A stretch of DNA of 29,866 nucleotides from Nitriliruptor sp040882055 (GCA_040882055.1 JBBECA010000042.1:1-29866); one strand, 5' to 3'; shown: positions 7,441 through 15,756, counted from the stretch's first letter. Numbers and translations: made by a program. The notes: generated from the sequence alone by a model not told the origin.

Positions 7441-8667
7441 GTGGCACACTGGTCGACGACGACGTTGCCGTACGGCGTGGTCCGTCGTGCGGGGCAGCCG
7501 CCGCGACCTGCGACCACGGTCGGTGACGACGCGGTCGACCTCGCGGGTCTCGCCCGCGACGGGCTGCTCGACGGCGCACTCGCGGATCCGCTCGGCACGC
7601 TCGACCACCCGACGCTGGACCGCTTCCTCGCGGCTGGGCCCGACGTGTGGCGAGGCCTGCGCGACCGCCTGCTCGAGTTGGTCCACGACGGGTCGGCGGA
7701 CGGACCGACGGCCGCCCGCCTCGCGGCACACCGTGTGCCGCTGGCCGAGGTCAGCCCGGTGCTCGCGTGGAGCGTCGCCGACTACGTCGACTTCTACAGC
7801 TCGCGCGAACACGCGACGAACGTCAGCCGCATCTTCCGTCCCGACGAGCCGAGCCTCCCGGACGCGTGGGACCACCTCCCCATCGGCTACCACGGCCGCG
7901 CGGGGACGGTCGTGGTCTCCGGGACGCCGATCGTGCGACCCACCGGCTTGCGGCGAGATCCCGTCCGCAGCGACATCGTCAGCGGACCGAGCCGCCACCT
8001 CGACGTCGAGGTCGAGCTCGGCTGGGTCGTCGGCGTCGGCAGCCAGCTCGGTTCGACGGTGCCGACCACCGCGTTCGCCGATCACGTGCTCGGCGCCGTC
8101 GTGGTCAACGACTGGAGCGCGCGCGACCTGCAGGCCTTCGAGTACCGGCCGCTCGGCCCGTTCCTCGGCAAGTCGTTCGCGACGTCGGTGTCGCCGTGGA
8201 TCGTCCCCCTCGATGCGCTGGCGACCGCCCGGGTGGCGCCACCACCGCCTCCACACCCGCCGGCGCACCACCTGGCGCCCGCGGGGGACGGGTACGCGAT
8301 CGGGTTCGAGCTGGAGCTGACGGCCGCCGGAGGAGCTCCCACCGTGCTGGCGCGCTCCGACGCGGCAGGTCTGCGGTGGACCCCCGCGCAGCAGCTGGCG
8401 CACATGACCAGCAACGGGGCATCCCTGCGCACGGGCGACCTCTACGCGTCGGGCACGATCTCGGGCGCATCCTCCGACCAGCGAGGCAGCCTGCTGGAGC
8501 TCACCTGGGGGTGGTCCGATGCGCTCACCCTCGTCGATGGGGTCACGCGCCGCGACGGCCTGGCCGACGGGGACGTCGTCACGATCCGTGCCTCGGCGCC
8601 GGGTCCGGACGGTGGGCCGGTGACGCTCGGCGAGGTGACCGGTCGGATCGAGCCGGCCCGGCGGTAG
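7441..8667 (+). CDS. fahA: Fumarylacetoacetase
   Basis: A 408-aa enzyme that hydrolyses fumarylacetoacetate to fumarate and acetoacetate, the last step of tyrosine (homogentisate) breakdown. The match is to full-length FAH, not to the wider FAH-domain hydrolases: DYVDFYSSREHATNV carries the metal-binding Asp and the catalytic His, DVEVELGWVV the metal-binding Glu pair, and DWSARDLQAFEYRPLGPF with FLGKSF the second Asp and the Lys. Near the end TSNGASLRTGDLYASGTISG fits the substrate pocket. The Pro/His-rich stretch around residues 263-276 is a loop expansion. The start is GTG at 7441 with GAGG (7432-7435) 5 bases upstream. The acetoacetyl-CoA synthetase gene begins 31 bases after its stop, so the product acetoacetate can be activated by its neighbour. 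Confidence 0.95.
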   Translation: MAHWSTTTLPYGVVRRAGQPPRPATTVGDDAVDLAGLARDGLLDGALADPLGTLDHPTLDRFLAAGPDVWRGLRDRLLELVHDGSADGPTAARLAAHRVPLAEVSPVLAWSVADYVDFYSSREHATNVSRIFRPDEPSLPDAWDHLPIGYHGRAGTVVVSGTPIVRPTGLRRDPVRSDIVSGPSRHLDVEVELGWVVGVGSQLGSTVPTTAFADHVLGAVVVNDWSARDLQAFEYRPLGPFLGKSFATSVSPWIVPLDALATARVAPPPPPHPPAHHLAPAGDGYAIGFELELTAAGGAPTVLARSDAAGLRWTPAQQLAHMTSNGASLRTGDLYASGTISGASSDQRGSLLELTWGWSDALTLVDGVTRRDGLADGDVVTIRASAPGPDGGPVTLGEVTGRIEPARR

Positions 8668-8670
8668 CGT
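8665..8670 (+). promoter_or_regulatory. -10-like element overlapping the fahA stop codon
   Basis: TAGCGT followed by C, 28 bases before the GTG at 8699. Its first three bases are the TAG stop of fumarylacetoacetase. It may give the next gene its own transcript besides read-through. Confidence 0.35.
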
Positions 8671-8698
8671 CCCGAGGCACGCGACGGGAGACGTGGGT

Positions 8699-10684
8699 GT
8701 GGGAGAGGTCGAAGCTGGGCAGCTGCTGTGGAGCCCGCCGGAGGATGCGCGGGCCACCACACGTGTCGGCCGGTTCCTGGACCGGGTCGAACAGCGACGT
8801 GGCCTCAGCCTGCCGACCTACGCCGAGGCGCACGCCTGGTCGGTCGGCGACCTGCCGGCGTTCTGGTCTGAGGTGGTCGATCAGCTCGACGTGCGGTTCG
8901 TCGCTGCGCCGTCGGAGGTGCTGGCGGACGCGTCGATGCCGGGCGCCGTGTGGTTCCCCGGGGCGACGCTGAACTACGCCGAGCACGCGCTCCGACGTCG
9001 CGGTGACGCGCCAGCGATCATCGGTCGCAGCCAGTCACGGGACGAGGTGATCCTGAGCGCCGACGATCTGGCCGATCAGGTCGCGCGCGCCGCAGCCGGG
9101 CTCCGCCGGCTCGGTGTCGAGCGTGGTGACCGCGTCGTCGGCTACCTGCCGAACGTGCCCGAGACCACCGTGGCGTTCCTGGCCTGCGCGTCGATCGGTG
9201 CGGTGTGGTCCTCGTGCGCGCCCGAGTTCGGCGTCAGCGCCGTGGTCGATCGTGTCCGCCAGATCGAACCGACGGTCCTGCTCGCCGTCGACGGCTACCG
9301 CTACGGCGTCAAGGCCGTCGACCGTGCCGACGAGGTCGCCGCCATCCGTGCCGCGCTGCCGACGCTGCGCGCGACCGTCCTGTTGCCCTACCTCGACGGT
9401 GCCGGGGTCGATGCGGAGCGGTTCCCGGACGTCACCAGCTGGGACGAGCTCACCGCCGAGTCAGGCCCGTTGACCTTCGAGGCGGTGCCGTTCGACCACC
9501 CGCTGTACGTGCTGTACAGCTCGGGGACGACCGGGCTGCCGAAGGCGATCGTGCACGGGCACGGGGGGATCCTGCTCGAACACCTCAAGATCCACGCCCT
9601 ACACCACGACCTCGGCGACGGCGACGTGTTCTGCTGGTTCACCACCACCGGGTGGATGATGTGGAACTACCTGGTCTCCGGCCTGCTGGTGGGTGCGACG
9701 ATCGTGACCTTCGACGGTGATCCGGGTCATCCCGACCTGATGACGCTGTGGCGGCTGGCGGCGGACACCGACTGCACCCTGTTCGGCGTCGGCGCACCGT
9801 TCCTGATGAACAGCCGGCGGGAAGGGCTGTCGCCAGGTGCCGAGCTCGACCTGTCGGCGCTGCGCAGCGTCGGATCGACCGGCGCCCCGCTGCCGCCGGA
9901 GGGGTTCGGCTGGGTCTACGAGCAGGTCAAGGACGACGTGCTGCTGACCTCCGCCTCGGGCGGGACCGACGTGTGCAGCGCGTTCGTGGCCGGCTCGCCG
10001 CTCCTGCCGGTCCACGCCGGCGAGATCCCCGGGCCGTGCCTCGGGGCCGACGTCCAGGCCTACGACCCGGACGGCAACCCGGTGATCGGCAAGCGCGGCG
10101 AGCTCGTCATCGTCCAGCCCATGCCGTCCATGCCCGTCGGGTTCTGGAACGACCCCGACGGGACGCGCTACCGCGACGCCTACTTCGGCGACTACCCCGG
10201 GGTCTGGCGCCACGGCGACTGGCTCGAGGTGACGGCCGAGCGCGGGACCATGGTCATCACCGGCCGCTCCGACGCGACGCTCAATCGCGGCGGGGTGCGG
10301 ATGGGGACCAGCGAGTTCTACGCCGTGGTCGAGGACGTCCCCGGCGTACGCGATTCGTTGGTCGTGCACCGGGAGCTACCTGCCGACGAGGACCGCGCGG
10401 GCGCCGGTGAGCTGCTGTTGTTCGTCGTCCTCGACGACGGCGCGGAGCTCGACGACGACCTCACCGGTGCGATCGCGGCCGCGATCCGTGCGTCGCTCTC
10501 CCCCCGGCACGTTCCGGACGCCGTGCACCGGATCGAGGTGGTCCCGCGGACCATCTCCGGCAAGAAGATGGAGGTCCCGGCCAAGCGCATCCTCGAGGGC
10601 GAACCTGCCGACCAGGTCGCCAACCCCGGCGCCATGCAGGACCCCACCGCCCTCGACGCGTTCGTCGCACTCGCCTCCGGGTGA
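8699..10684 (+). CDS. Acetoacetate--CoA ligase (acetoacetyl-CoA synthetase)
   Basis: A 661-aa adenylate-forming enzyme that makes acetoacetyl-CoA from acetoacetate, ATP and CoA in the cytosol. The ANL signature YSSGTTGLPK starts at Tyr273. The following IVHGHGGILLEHLK and FTTTGWMMWNY are characteristic of acetoacetyl-CoA synthetases rather than acetyl-CoA synthetases. Other marks are TSASGGTDVCSAF, GDWLEVT, GRSDATLNRGGVRMG and the C-terminal ISGKKMEVPAK with the acyl-adenylation Lys622. Length fits the family. Of two in-frame GTG codons (8693, 8699) the second is preferred because GGGAG (8686-8690) is 8 bases upstream; it would be only 2 from the first. Its position right after fumarylacetoacetase supports use of acetoacetate from tyrosine. 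It could also serve ketone-body or polyhydroxybutyrate turnover. Confidence 0.94.
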   Translation: MGEVEAGQLLWSPPEDARATTRVGRFLDRVEQRRGLSLPTYAEAHAWSVGDLPAFWSEVVDQLDVRFVAAPSEVLADASMPGAVWFPGATLNYAEHALRRRGDAPAIIGRSQSRDEVILSADDLADQVARAAAGLRRLGVERGDRVVGYLPNVPETTVAFLACASIGAVWSSCAPEFGVSAVVDRVRQIEPTVLLAVDGYRYGVKAVDRADEVAAIRAALPTLRATVLLPYLDGAGVDAERFPDVTSWDELTAESGPLTFEAVPFDHPLYVLYSSGTTGLPKAIVHGHGGILLEHLKIHALHHDLGDGDVFCWFTTTGWMMWNYLVSGLLVGATIVTFDGDPGHPDLMTLWRLAADTDCTLFGVGAPFLMNSRREGLSPGAELDLSALRSVGSTGAPLPPEGFGWVYEQVKDDVLLTSASGGTDVCSAFVAGSPLLPVHAGEIPGPCLGADVQAYDPDGNPVIGKRGELVIVQPMPSMPVGFWNDPDGTRYRDAYFGDYPGVWRHGDWLEVTAERGTMVITGRSDATLNRGGVRMGTSEFYAVVEDVPGVRDSLVVHRELPADEDRAGAGELLLFVVLDDGAELDDDLTGAIAAAIRASLSPRHVPDAVHRIEVVPRTISGKKMEVPAKRILEGEPADQVANPGAMQDPTALDAFVALASG

Positions 10685-10698
10685 CGACCGGCGGCACG

Positions 10699-10704
10699 TA
10701 CGCT
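10699..10704 (+). promoter_or_regulatory. -10-like element for the S9 peptidase unit
   Basis: TACGCT followed by C, 40 bases before the GTG at 10745 and 14 bases after the preceding stop. Fits the TASSSTC pattern. Confidence 0.35.
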
Positions 10705-10744
10705 CCGCGCTCCTGAGGATCCGCTGCCCTGCCGAGGACCGCAC

Positions 10745-12958
10745 GTGACCGAGCCCACCCCCGACGCCGTCCCGCCGTTCGCCGAACGGCGGCCCCACAC
10801 CCTCGAACGGCCCGGTGGCGCGATCGACGACCCGTACTTCTGGCTGCGCGACCGCGAGGACCCGGCCGTCACCGCCTACCTCGAGGCCGAGAACGCCCAC
10901 GCTGAAGCGTGGCTCGGTCCGCTGGAGGGGCTGATCGGCACGGTCTTCGACGAGATCAAGGCACGCATCGAGGAGGACGACACCTCGGCGCCGAACTTCC
11001 GCGACGGCTGGGCCTACTACCGACGGACGGTGGCGGGGCAGCAGTACCCGGTGCACTGCCGCCGACCGGTGCCGGCCGAACACGTCGGCGCCGACCTCGT
11101 CGACCTGCCGATCGAGCTGCGACGGCCGGTCGACCCGTCGTCGCCGCCGGGTGATGAGGTGGTCCTGCTCGACGAGAACGTCGAGGCAGGTCGCCTCGCG
11201 CTCGGGGCGCAATCGGACGGTCACGACCAGTTCACCCTCGGTGGGCTGCACGTCAGCCCGTCCGGGCGGTACGCCGCGTGGCTCGTCGACACCACGGGCG
11301 CGGAGGTGTTCGAGGTCCGCATCCGTGACCTCGAGACCGGCGAGGACACCGGCGAGATCGTGCCCCGCGCCGGCTACGGCCTCGCCTGGTACGAGGATGA
11401 TGCCGCCTTCCTCTACACCGTCACCGACGACGCGTGGCGCCCACACCAGGTGTGGCGCCACACCCTCGGCACCGATGCCAGCGCCGACGTACTGGTCCAC
11501 GACGAACCGGACGAACGCTTCTGGCTCGGGGTCGGACGCACCCGCTCACGCGAGCACCTGATCATCGGGCTCGGCAGCAAGGTCACCTCCGAGACCTGGC
11601 TGCTCGATGCGCACGACCCCGAGGCACCGCCGCTGCTGGTCGCCGAACGCGAGACCGGGGTCGAGTACGACGTCGACCACGACCCGGCACGCGACCGGCT
11701 CGTGATCACCACCAACGCGGGCGGCGCCGAGGACTTCCAGGTCGTCACCGCTGGCGTGCCGACCTCCGATGCGCCCGATCGCGCGGCACGGGATCGCTGG
11801 CAGCCCTTGATCGCACACCGGTCGGGCGTGCGCGTCGAGGGGGTCGCGTGCTTCGCCGATCACCTCGTCGTCGCCGAACGCACCGAGGCCCGCACCCAGG
11901 TCCGGCTCTGCGATCCGGTCACCGGTGAGGGCGAACCGCTGCTGGTCGAGGAGGAGGTGTCGTCGGTCGGGATGGGCCCGAACCCGGAGTACCGCTCCCG
12001 GACCCTCCGCTACGTCTACGGCTCGATGACGACGCCGGCCCAGCTGGTCGACGTGGCCCTCGATGGCTCGGATCCGAAGCCCGGCACCAAGCAGCTGGTC
12101 AAGCAGCAGGGCGTCCGCGGCGGGTACGACCGCGAGCGGTACGTCGGCTGGCGGGACTGGGCCACCGCACCGGACGGCACCCGCGTGCCGATCTCGTTGG
12201 TCCGGCACGTGGACACCCCCATCGACGGGTCGGCGCCGTGCCTGCTGTACGGCTACGGCGCGTACGAGATGTCGCTCGATCCCGGGTTCTCGGCGGCGCG
12301 GTTGTCGCTGCTCGACCGCGGCGCGGTCTTCGCGATCGCCCACGTGCGGGGCGGTGGTGAGATGGGCCGGCGCTGGTACGAGGACGGCAAGTTCGCCGCC
12401 AAGCCCAACACGTTCGCCGACTTCGTGGCCTGCGCCGACCACCTCGTCGACGCGGGGGTGACCGCGCGGGACCGCCTCGCGATCCGCGGTGGGTCGGCCG
12501 GTGGGTTGCTCATCGGCGCCGCCCTGAACCTCAAGCCCGACGTCGCGGCCGTCGCCGTCGCCGAGGTCCCGTTCGTGGACGTCGTCTCGACGATGTCGGA
12601 CCCGACGATCCCGCTCACGGTCATCGAGTACGACGAGTGGGGGGATCCGACCCTGCCGGAGTTCGCCGAGGTCATGGCCTCCTACTCGCCGTACGACAAC
12701 GTCCGCCCCGAGCCCTACCCGGCGATGCTGGTGACGGCGGGACTCAACGATCCGCGGGTGCAGTACTGGGAGCCGGCCAAGTGGGTCGCCATGCTGCGCG
12801 CGACCACCACCGGCGGGGGTCCGTTCCTGCTCAAGACCCAGATGGGGGCCGGCCACGCGGGTCGCTCCGGCCGCTACGACGCCTGGCGGGACGAGGCGGA
12901 GGTGCTGGCCTTCGTGCTGACGCGCACGGGCGCGGTCCCGACCCCGTCCGGCACCTGA
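10745..12958 (+). CDS. Prolyl oligopeptidase family serine peptidase (S9A, oligopeptidase B-like)
   Basis: A 737-aa cytosolic S9 peptidase: an N-terminal seven-bladed beta-propeller (about residues 60-430) gating a C-terminal alpha/beta-hydrolase domain. It begins with the family start, RPHTLERPGGAIDDPYFWLRD with the typical PYxWLRD. The catalytic triad is visible: Ser584 in GGSAGG, Asp669 in GLNDPRV and His704 in GAGHAG. These enzymes cut short peptides, oligopeptidase B after Lys/Arg. The acidic residues that give oligopeptidase B its basic specificity were not verified, so other S9A specificities remain possible. No signal peptide. The GTG start at 10745 has a GAGGA-like site upstream. Its stop is one base from the rsmD start, so it probably shares a transcript with rsmD-coaD despite having no functional link. 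Confidence 0.92.
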   Translation: MTEPTPDAVPPFAERRPHTLERPGGAIDDPYFWLRDREDPAVTAYLEAENAHAEAWLGPLEGLIGTVFDEIKARIEEDDTSAPNFRDGWAYYRRTVAGQQYPVHCRRPVPAEHVGADLVDLPIELRRPVDPSSPPGDEVVLLDENVEAGRLALGAQSDGHDQFTLGGLHVSPSGRYAAWLVDTTGAEVFEVRIRDLETGEDTGEIVPRAGYGLAWYEDDAAFLYTVTDDAWRPHQVWRHTLGTDASADVLVHDEPDERFWLGVGRTRSREHLIIGLGSKVTSETWLLDAHDPEAPPLLVAERETGVEYDVDHDPARDRLVITTNAGGAEDFQVVTAGVPTSDAPDRAARDRWQPLIAHRSGVRVEGVACFADHLVVAERTEARTQVRLCDPVTGEGEPLLVEEEVSSVGMGPNPEYRSRTLRYVYGSMTTPAQLVDVALDGSDPKPGTKQLVKQQGVRGGYDRERYVGWRDWATAPDGTRVPISLVRHVDTPIDGSAPCLLYGYGAYEMSLDPGFSAARLSLLDRGAVFAIAHVRGGGEMGRRWYEDGKFAAKPNTFADFVACADHLVDAGVTARDRLAIRGGSAGGLLIGAALNLKPDVAAVAVAEVPFVDVVSTMSDPTIPLTVIEYDEWGDPTLPEFAEVMASYSPYDNVRPEPYPAMLVTAGLNDPRVQYWEPAKWVAMLRATTTGGGPFLLKTQMGAGHAGRSGRYDAWRDEAEVLAFVLTRTGAVPTPSGT

Positions 12959-12959
12959 G

Positions 12960-13535
12960 GTGCGCGTGATCGCGGGGGCCGCCAAGGGGCGCCGCCTCAC
13001 CGCTCCGAAGGGGGACCGCACCCGTCCGACCGCGGACCGGGTCAAGGAGTCGTGGTTCTCGTCGCTGCAGGACCTCCTGCCCGGCGCCCGCGTGCTGGAC
13101 CTGTACGCCGGCAGCGGCGGGCTCGGACTGGAGGCGCTGTCCCGGGGCGCTGACCGTGTGACGTTCGTCGAGAACGACCGCCGGGCCCTGGCGGCGCTCC
13201 GGACGAACATCGAGGCGGTGGGGATGCCGGGCACGACCGTCCTCGCCCGGGACGTCCACGCGGTGCTCGTCGAGGAGCTGACCGACGCGCCCTTCGACCT
13301 CGTCGTCGCCGACCCGCCGTACGCCACCCCCGAGGACGAGCTCGAGCGCCTGCTGGCCGCCCTGGTGGCGCAGCTGGCGCCCGACGCGATCGTGACGATC
13401 GAGCGTGGACGGCGGGAGCCGTCGCCGCCCTGGCCGCTGCAGCTCGGGGACCGAGACGAGCGTCGCTACGGTGACACCACCTTGCACCGCGCCCGGATCG
13501 TCGGAGCGCGACCCCTCGCCGAGGAGCAGCAGTGA
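12960..13535 (+). CDS. rsmD: 16S rRNA (guanine966-N2)-methyltransferase RsmD
   Basis: A 191-aa SAM-dependent methyltransferase that modifies G966 of 16S rRNA. It shows VRVIAGAAKGRRLTAP at the N-terminus, RPTADRVKES, the SAM-binding DLYAGSGGLGLEALSRGA and the N6/N2-methylase motif DPPY. GTG at 12960 is chosen because it yields the conserved (M)RVIAG start; GAGG of the upstream stop region serves as a weak ribosome site. The gene is one base from the S9 peptidase stop and overlaps coaD by 4 bases. The rsmD-coaD pair is conserved across bacteria. Confidence 0.95.
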   Translation: MRVIAGAAKGRRLTAPKGDRTRPTADRVKESWFSSLQDLLPGARVLDLYAGSGGLGLEALSRGADRVTFVENDRRALAALRTNIEAVGMPGTTVLARDVHAVLVEELTDAPFDLVVADPPYATPEDELERLLAALVAQLAPDAIVTIERGRREPSPPWPLQLGDRDERRYGDTTLHRARIVGARPLAEEQQ

Positions 13536-14032
13536 CCGTCTCCGCCGTCATCCCCGGCAGCTTCGACCCGGTGACGCTCGGTCACCTCGACATCATCGGT
13601 CGCGTCGCGTCGCAGTTCGACCGGGTCGTGGTCGCGGTCCTCGAGAACCCACGCAAGGACGGGCTCTTCACCGTCGAGGAGCGGCTCGAGCTCCTGCGTA
13701 CCGAGACCGCATCGCACGGCAACGTCGAGGTCGACCGCTTCCAGGGCCTGCTGGTCGATTTCTGTGCGGCCCACGATGTCGACGTGATCGTCAAGGGGCT
13801 GCGAGCCGTCAGCGACTTCGAGTACGAGCTGCAGATGGCGCAGATGAACCAGCGGATGGGCGAGGTCGAGACGCTGTTCCTGTCGACCAACCCCGAACAC
13901 TCCTACCTGTCGAGCTCGCTGATCAAGGAGATCGCCCGCTGGGGCGGGCCGCTGACCGGCACGGTGACCCCGGCGGTCGAGGCTGCCCTCCGCAGCAAGT
14001 ACGGGTCGACGGACGAGGCCGACGGCGGCTGA
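13532..14032 (+). CDS. coaD: Pantetheine-phosphate adenylyltransferase (PPAT)
   Basis: A 166-aa nucleotidyltransferase that transfers AMP from ATP to 4'-phosphopantetheine, the penultimate step of coenzyme A synthesis. It shows IPGSFDPVTLGHLDII with the (T/S)xGH nucleotide-binding motif, VKGLRAVSDFEYELQMAQMN, and YLSSSLIKEIA near the C-terminus (the ISSTxVKE region). The length is standard. The GTG at 13532 overlaps the rsmD stop (GTGA) and has GAGGAG (13521-13526) 5 bases upstream. Coupling to rsmD suggests co-translation. Confidence 0.97.
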   Translation: MTVSAVIPGSFDPVTLGHLDIIGRVASQFDRVVVAVLENPRKDGLFTVEERLELLRTETASHGNVEVDRFQGLLVDFCAAHDVDVIVKGLRAVSDFEYELQMAQMNQRMGEVETLFLSTNPEHSYLSSSLIKEIARWGGPLTGTVTPAVEAALRSKYGSTDEADGG

Positions 14033-14036
14033 CCGG

Positions 14037-14042
14037 TAGGCT
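14037..14042 (+). promoter_or_regulatory. -10-like element for the SepIVA-like gene
   Basis: TAGGCT followed by C, 4 bases after the coaD stop and 69 bases before the ATG at 14112. Fits the TASSSTC pattern. Confidence 0.35.
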
Positions 14043-14111
14043 CCGGCGCCAGTCGGCTCCGCCGCGTCCGCGGCGTGGAGCGTCCCCCGAAGCCCTCCGG
14101 AAGTGCCTCCG

Positions 14112-14633
14112 ATGTCCGAAACACGCGGCGTGCCCCTCGACGTCGAGGCCCAGCTGCACCAGCTCGAACGGCTGGTCGGCGAGGCCAAGGCCGTCCCGCT
14201 GTCGGCGTCCATCATGGTCAACCGCGCCGAGGTGGAGGGCCTGGTCGCCGACATCCGGGACGCGCTGCCCGAGGAGCTGACCCAGGCGCGTTGGGTGGTC
14301 AAGGAACGCGACGAGATCCTCGAACGTGCCGAGGTCGATGGCGCCCGCATGCTCGAGGAGACCCGGGTCGAGCAGGCACGCCTGGTCTCGCGCGAGGAGG
14401 TCGTGCGTGCCGCCGACCGCGAGGCAGCCCGCATCGTCGACGAGGCCAGCGAGCACGCGCGTCAGATCCGCCTCGAGGCCGAGGACTACGTCGACGCCAA
14501 GCTCGCCAACTTCGAGATCGTGCTCACCAAGACCCTGACGGCGGTCGAGAAGGGGCGGCAGAAGCTGCGCGGCCGGCTCGACACCGATCAGCTGGCCGAG
14601 GACGAGCTCGCCGATCTCGACGACGGCTACTGA
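14112..14633 (+). CDS. SepIVA/DivIVA-like coiled-coil cell division protein
   Basis: A 173-aa, Glu/Arg/Ala-rich protein predicted to be mostly alpha-helical. The N-terminal DVEAQLHQLERLVGEAKAVP and SASIMVNRAEVEGLVADI resemble the start of mycobacterial SepIVA (Rv2927c), a DivIVA-like protein needed for septation and envelope growth. The middle (about residues 60-120) is a charged coiled coil with an F-type ATPase b-subunit look, and the tail is acidic. Gene order supports the call: in mycobacteria the order is rnc, DUF177, sepIVA, and here the same genes are adjacent, with coaD upstream. The ATG at 14112 is preferred, with GGAAG 8 bases upstream; a GTG at 14103 would overlap that site. An ATP synthase subunit is rejected because no transmembrane segment or atp genes are present. 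Confidence 0.75.
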   Translation: MSETRGVPLDVEAQLHQLERLVGEAKAVPLSASIMVNRAEVEGLVADIRDALPEELTQARWVVKERDEILERAEVDGARMLEETRVEQARLVSREEVVRAADREAARIVDEASEHARQIRLEAEDYVDAKLANFEIVLTKTLTAVEKGRQKLRGRLDTDQLAEDELADLDDGY

Positions 14634-14705
14634 GCCTGCCGGACCGTCCGACCGCGGAACCGCACCTGACGCGCACCCCCCGCGCGACAGCGCACCCTCG
14701 CCTGG

Positions 14706-14711
14706 TACCGT
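14706..14711 (+). promoter_or_regulatory. -10-like element for DUF177-rpmF
   Basis: TACCGT followed by C, 105 bases before the TTG at 14817. If used, transcription would start just before a strong leader stem (14723-14788). Confidence 0.35.
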
Positions 14712-14722
14712 CGTCCGCCGCC

Positions 14723-14814
14723 GCGCGCGTCGTGCGGCCCTTCGTCGTCCCCGCCGCGTCCCTCGCGCCGCCGTGTCCGCACGCGCGCCTCCGCGGCCTG
14801 AGGAGGTGTCCTCC
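14723..14814 (+). promoter_or_regulatory. Structured leader with a hairpin covering the ribosome binding site of DUF177
   Basis: Two elements are visible. First, 14723-14728 plus 14732-14737 can pair with 14777-14788 as 12 GC-rich base pairs with a 3-base bulge. Second, the unusually strong site AGGAGG (14801-14806) is followed by TGT and CCTCC, so GGAGG (14802-14806) pairs perfectly with CCTCC (14810-14814) across a 3-base loop. The TTG start is at 14817. The sequence therefore offers a closed ribosome site that would need opening. A protein or ribosome-level control of DUF177-rpmF is inferred, not shown. Confidence 0.45.
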
Positions 14815-14816
14815 CC

Positions 14817-15356
14817 TTGCGCGTCCCCGTCACCGACCTCGTCGGTCACCCGGGAGAGACCCGGCCGCTCGCGGTCGAGGTCGAACGCGACGCGTTCGGG
14901 AACGACCCGTGGGGTCCGGCCGACGAGGCGATCATCGACCCGATCGTCCTCGACCTGCACCTCGATTCGGTCGTCGAGGGCATCCTCGTGCGCGGCACCG
15001 TCGACATCCGGCTCGAGCTGCCGTGCGCTCGCTGCCTGGCGCCGCAGCGGGCGGACCGCACGCTCGAGGTCGCCGAGTTGTTCCTCGACCCGACCAAGCG
15101 CGAGGATGATGCCGACGAGGACCCCGGCTACGAGCTCCTCGACGACCGCACCGCCATCGACCTGACCACGATGGTCCGCGATGCGGTGGTGATCGACCTC
15201 CCGACGCGCGTGTTGTGCCGGGAGGACTGCCAAGGCCTGTGCCCGGTCTGCGGGATCGACCGCAACGAGGGCGACTGCGGCCACGGCGAGGAACACGAGC
15301 CTGATCCACGCTGGGCCAAGCTCGCCGACCTGGAACTACCCGGCGAGACCGGCTGA
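14817..15356 (+). CDS. yceD: YceD/DUF177 family protein
   Basis: A 179-aa DUF177 protein, the family that precedes rpmF in most bacteria. In plants and E. coli, members are linked to 23S rRNA accumulation or processing, so a role in ribosome assembly is likely. Marks are LPCARCLAPQ in the middle and LCREDCQGLCPVCGIDRN near the C-terminus, a Cys cluster that may bind zinc. The start is TTG at 14817, set by the strong AGGAGG site 8-10 bases upstream; this gives the expected MRVPVTDLVG-like beginning. It is followed 81 bases later by rpmF, with which it should be co-transcribed. The 183 bases before it are non-coding and structured. Confidence 0.9.
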   Translation: MRVPVTDLVGHPGETRPLAVEVERDAFGNDPWGPADEAIIDPIVLDLHLDSVVEGILVRGTVDIRLELPCARCLAPQRADRTLEVAELFLDPTKREDDADEDPGYELLDDRTAIDLTTMVRDAVVIDLPTRVLCREDCQGLCPVCGIDRNEGDCGHGEEHEPDPRWAKLADLELPGETG

Positions 15357-15437
15357 GCCAGCCGACCGACCTGAACACCCCGGCACGTCCGGGCGCACCC
15401 GACCCGGCCGCTCCCGGCCCACACGTAGGAGGAACCG

Positions 15438-15617
15438 ATGGCCGTCCCGAAGAGGAAGCTGTCTCGCTCGCGGACCCGTCACCGCAAGGCGCAGTGGCTG
15501 AAGACCGCCGCGCCGACCGTCACCAACTGCTCGCGCTGCAAGGCCCCGACCCGCCCCCACACCGTGTGTGGCACCTGCGGGACCTACGGCGGCCGCGTCG
15601 TGACCGAGCCGAAGTGA
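15438..15617 (+). CDS. rpmF: 50S ribosomal protein L32
   Basis: A 59-aa basic protein of the large ribosomal subunit starting MAVPKRKLSRSRTRHRKAQW. Four Cys in two CxxC pairs (31/34 and 44/47) form the zinc ribbon, so this is the zinc-binding C+ form, like rpmB in this window. The ATG at 15438 follows AGGAGG (15427-15432) by 5 bases, one of the strongest ribosome sites here. DUF177 lies directly upstream and a strong terminator hairpin directly downstream. It is a short gene that length-limited gene finding would miss. Confidence 0.97.
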   Translation: MAVPKRKLSRSRTRHRKAQWLKTAAPTVTNCSRCKAPTRPHTVCGTCGTYGGRVVTEPK

Positions 15618-15668
15618 CTCCGCGCCGGCCGCTGCTGCGGCTGGTGCCAGCACGCGGCGAGCTCGTCG

Positions 15669-15702
15669 GAGGACCGGCCCCCCAGAGCGGGGGTCGGTCC
15701 TC
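15669..15702 (+). terminator. Strong hairpin terminator after rpmF
   Basis: A 14-bp stem (15669-15682 with 15689-15702) with one G-U pair and a 6-base loop, 52 bases past the rpmF stop. No T-run follows. It marks the end of the DUF177-rpmF unit. Confidence 0.8.
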
Positions 15703-15756
15703 GCGTGCGTCCGAGGCGCCGCCGCGCTCGCACGCGCCCATCGGTGGGAGATCGGC

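Noticed and set aside
14112..14633. ATP synthase subunit b-like reading of the coiled-coil protein
   Set aside because: There is no N-terminal membrane helix and no atp neighbours; the gene order fits SepIVA.
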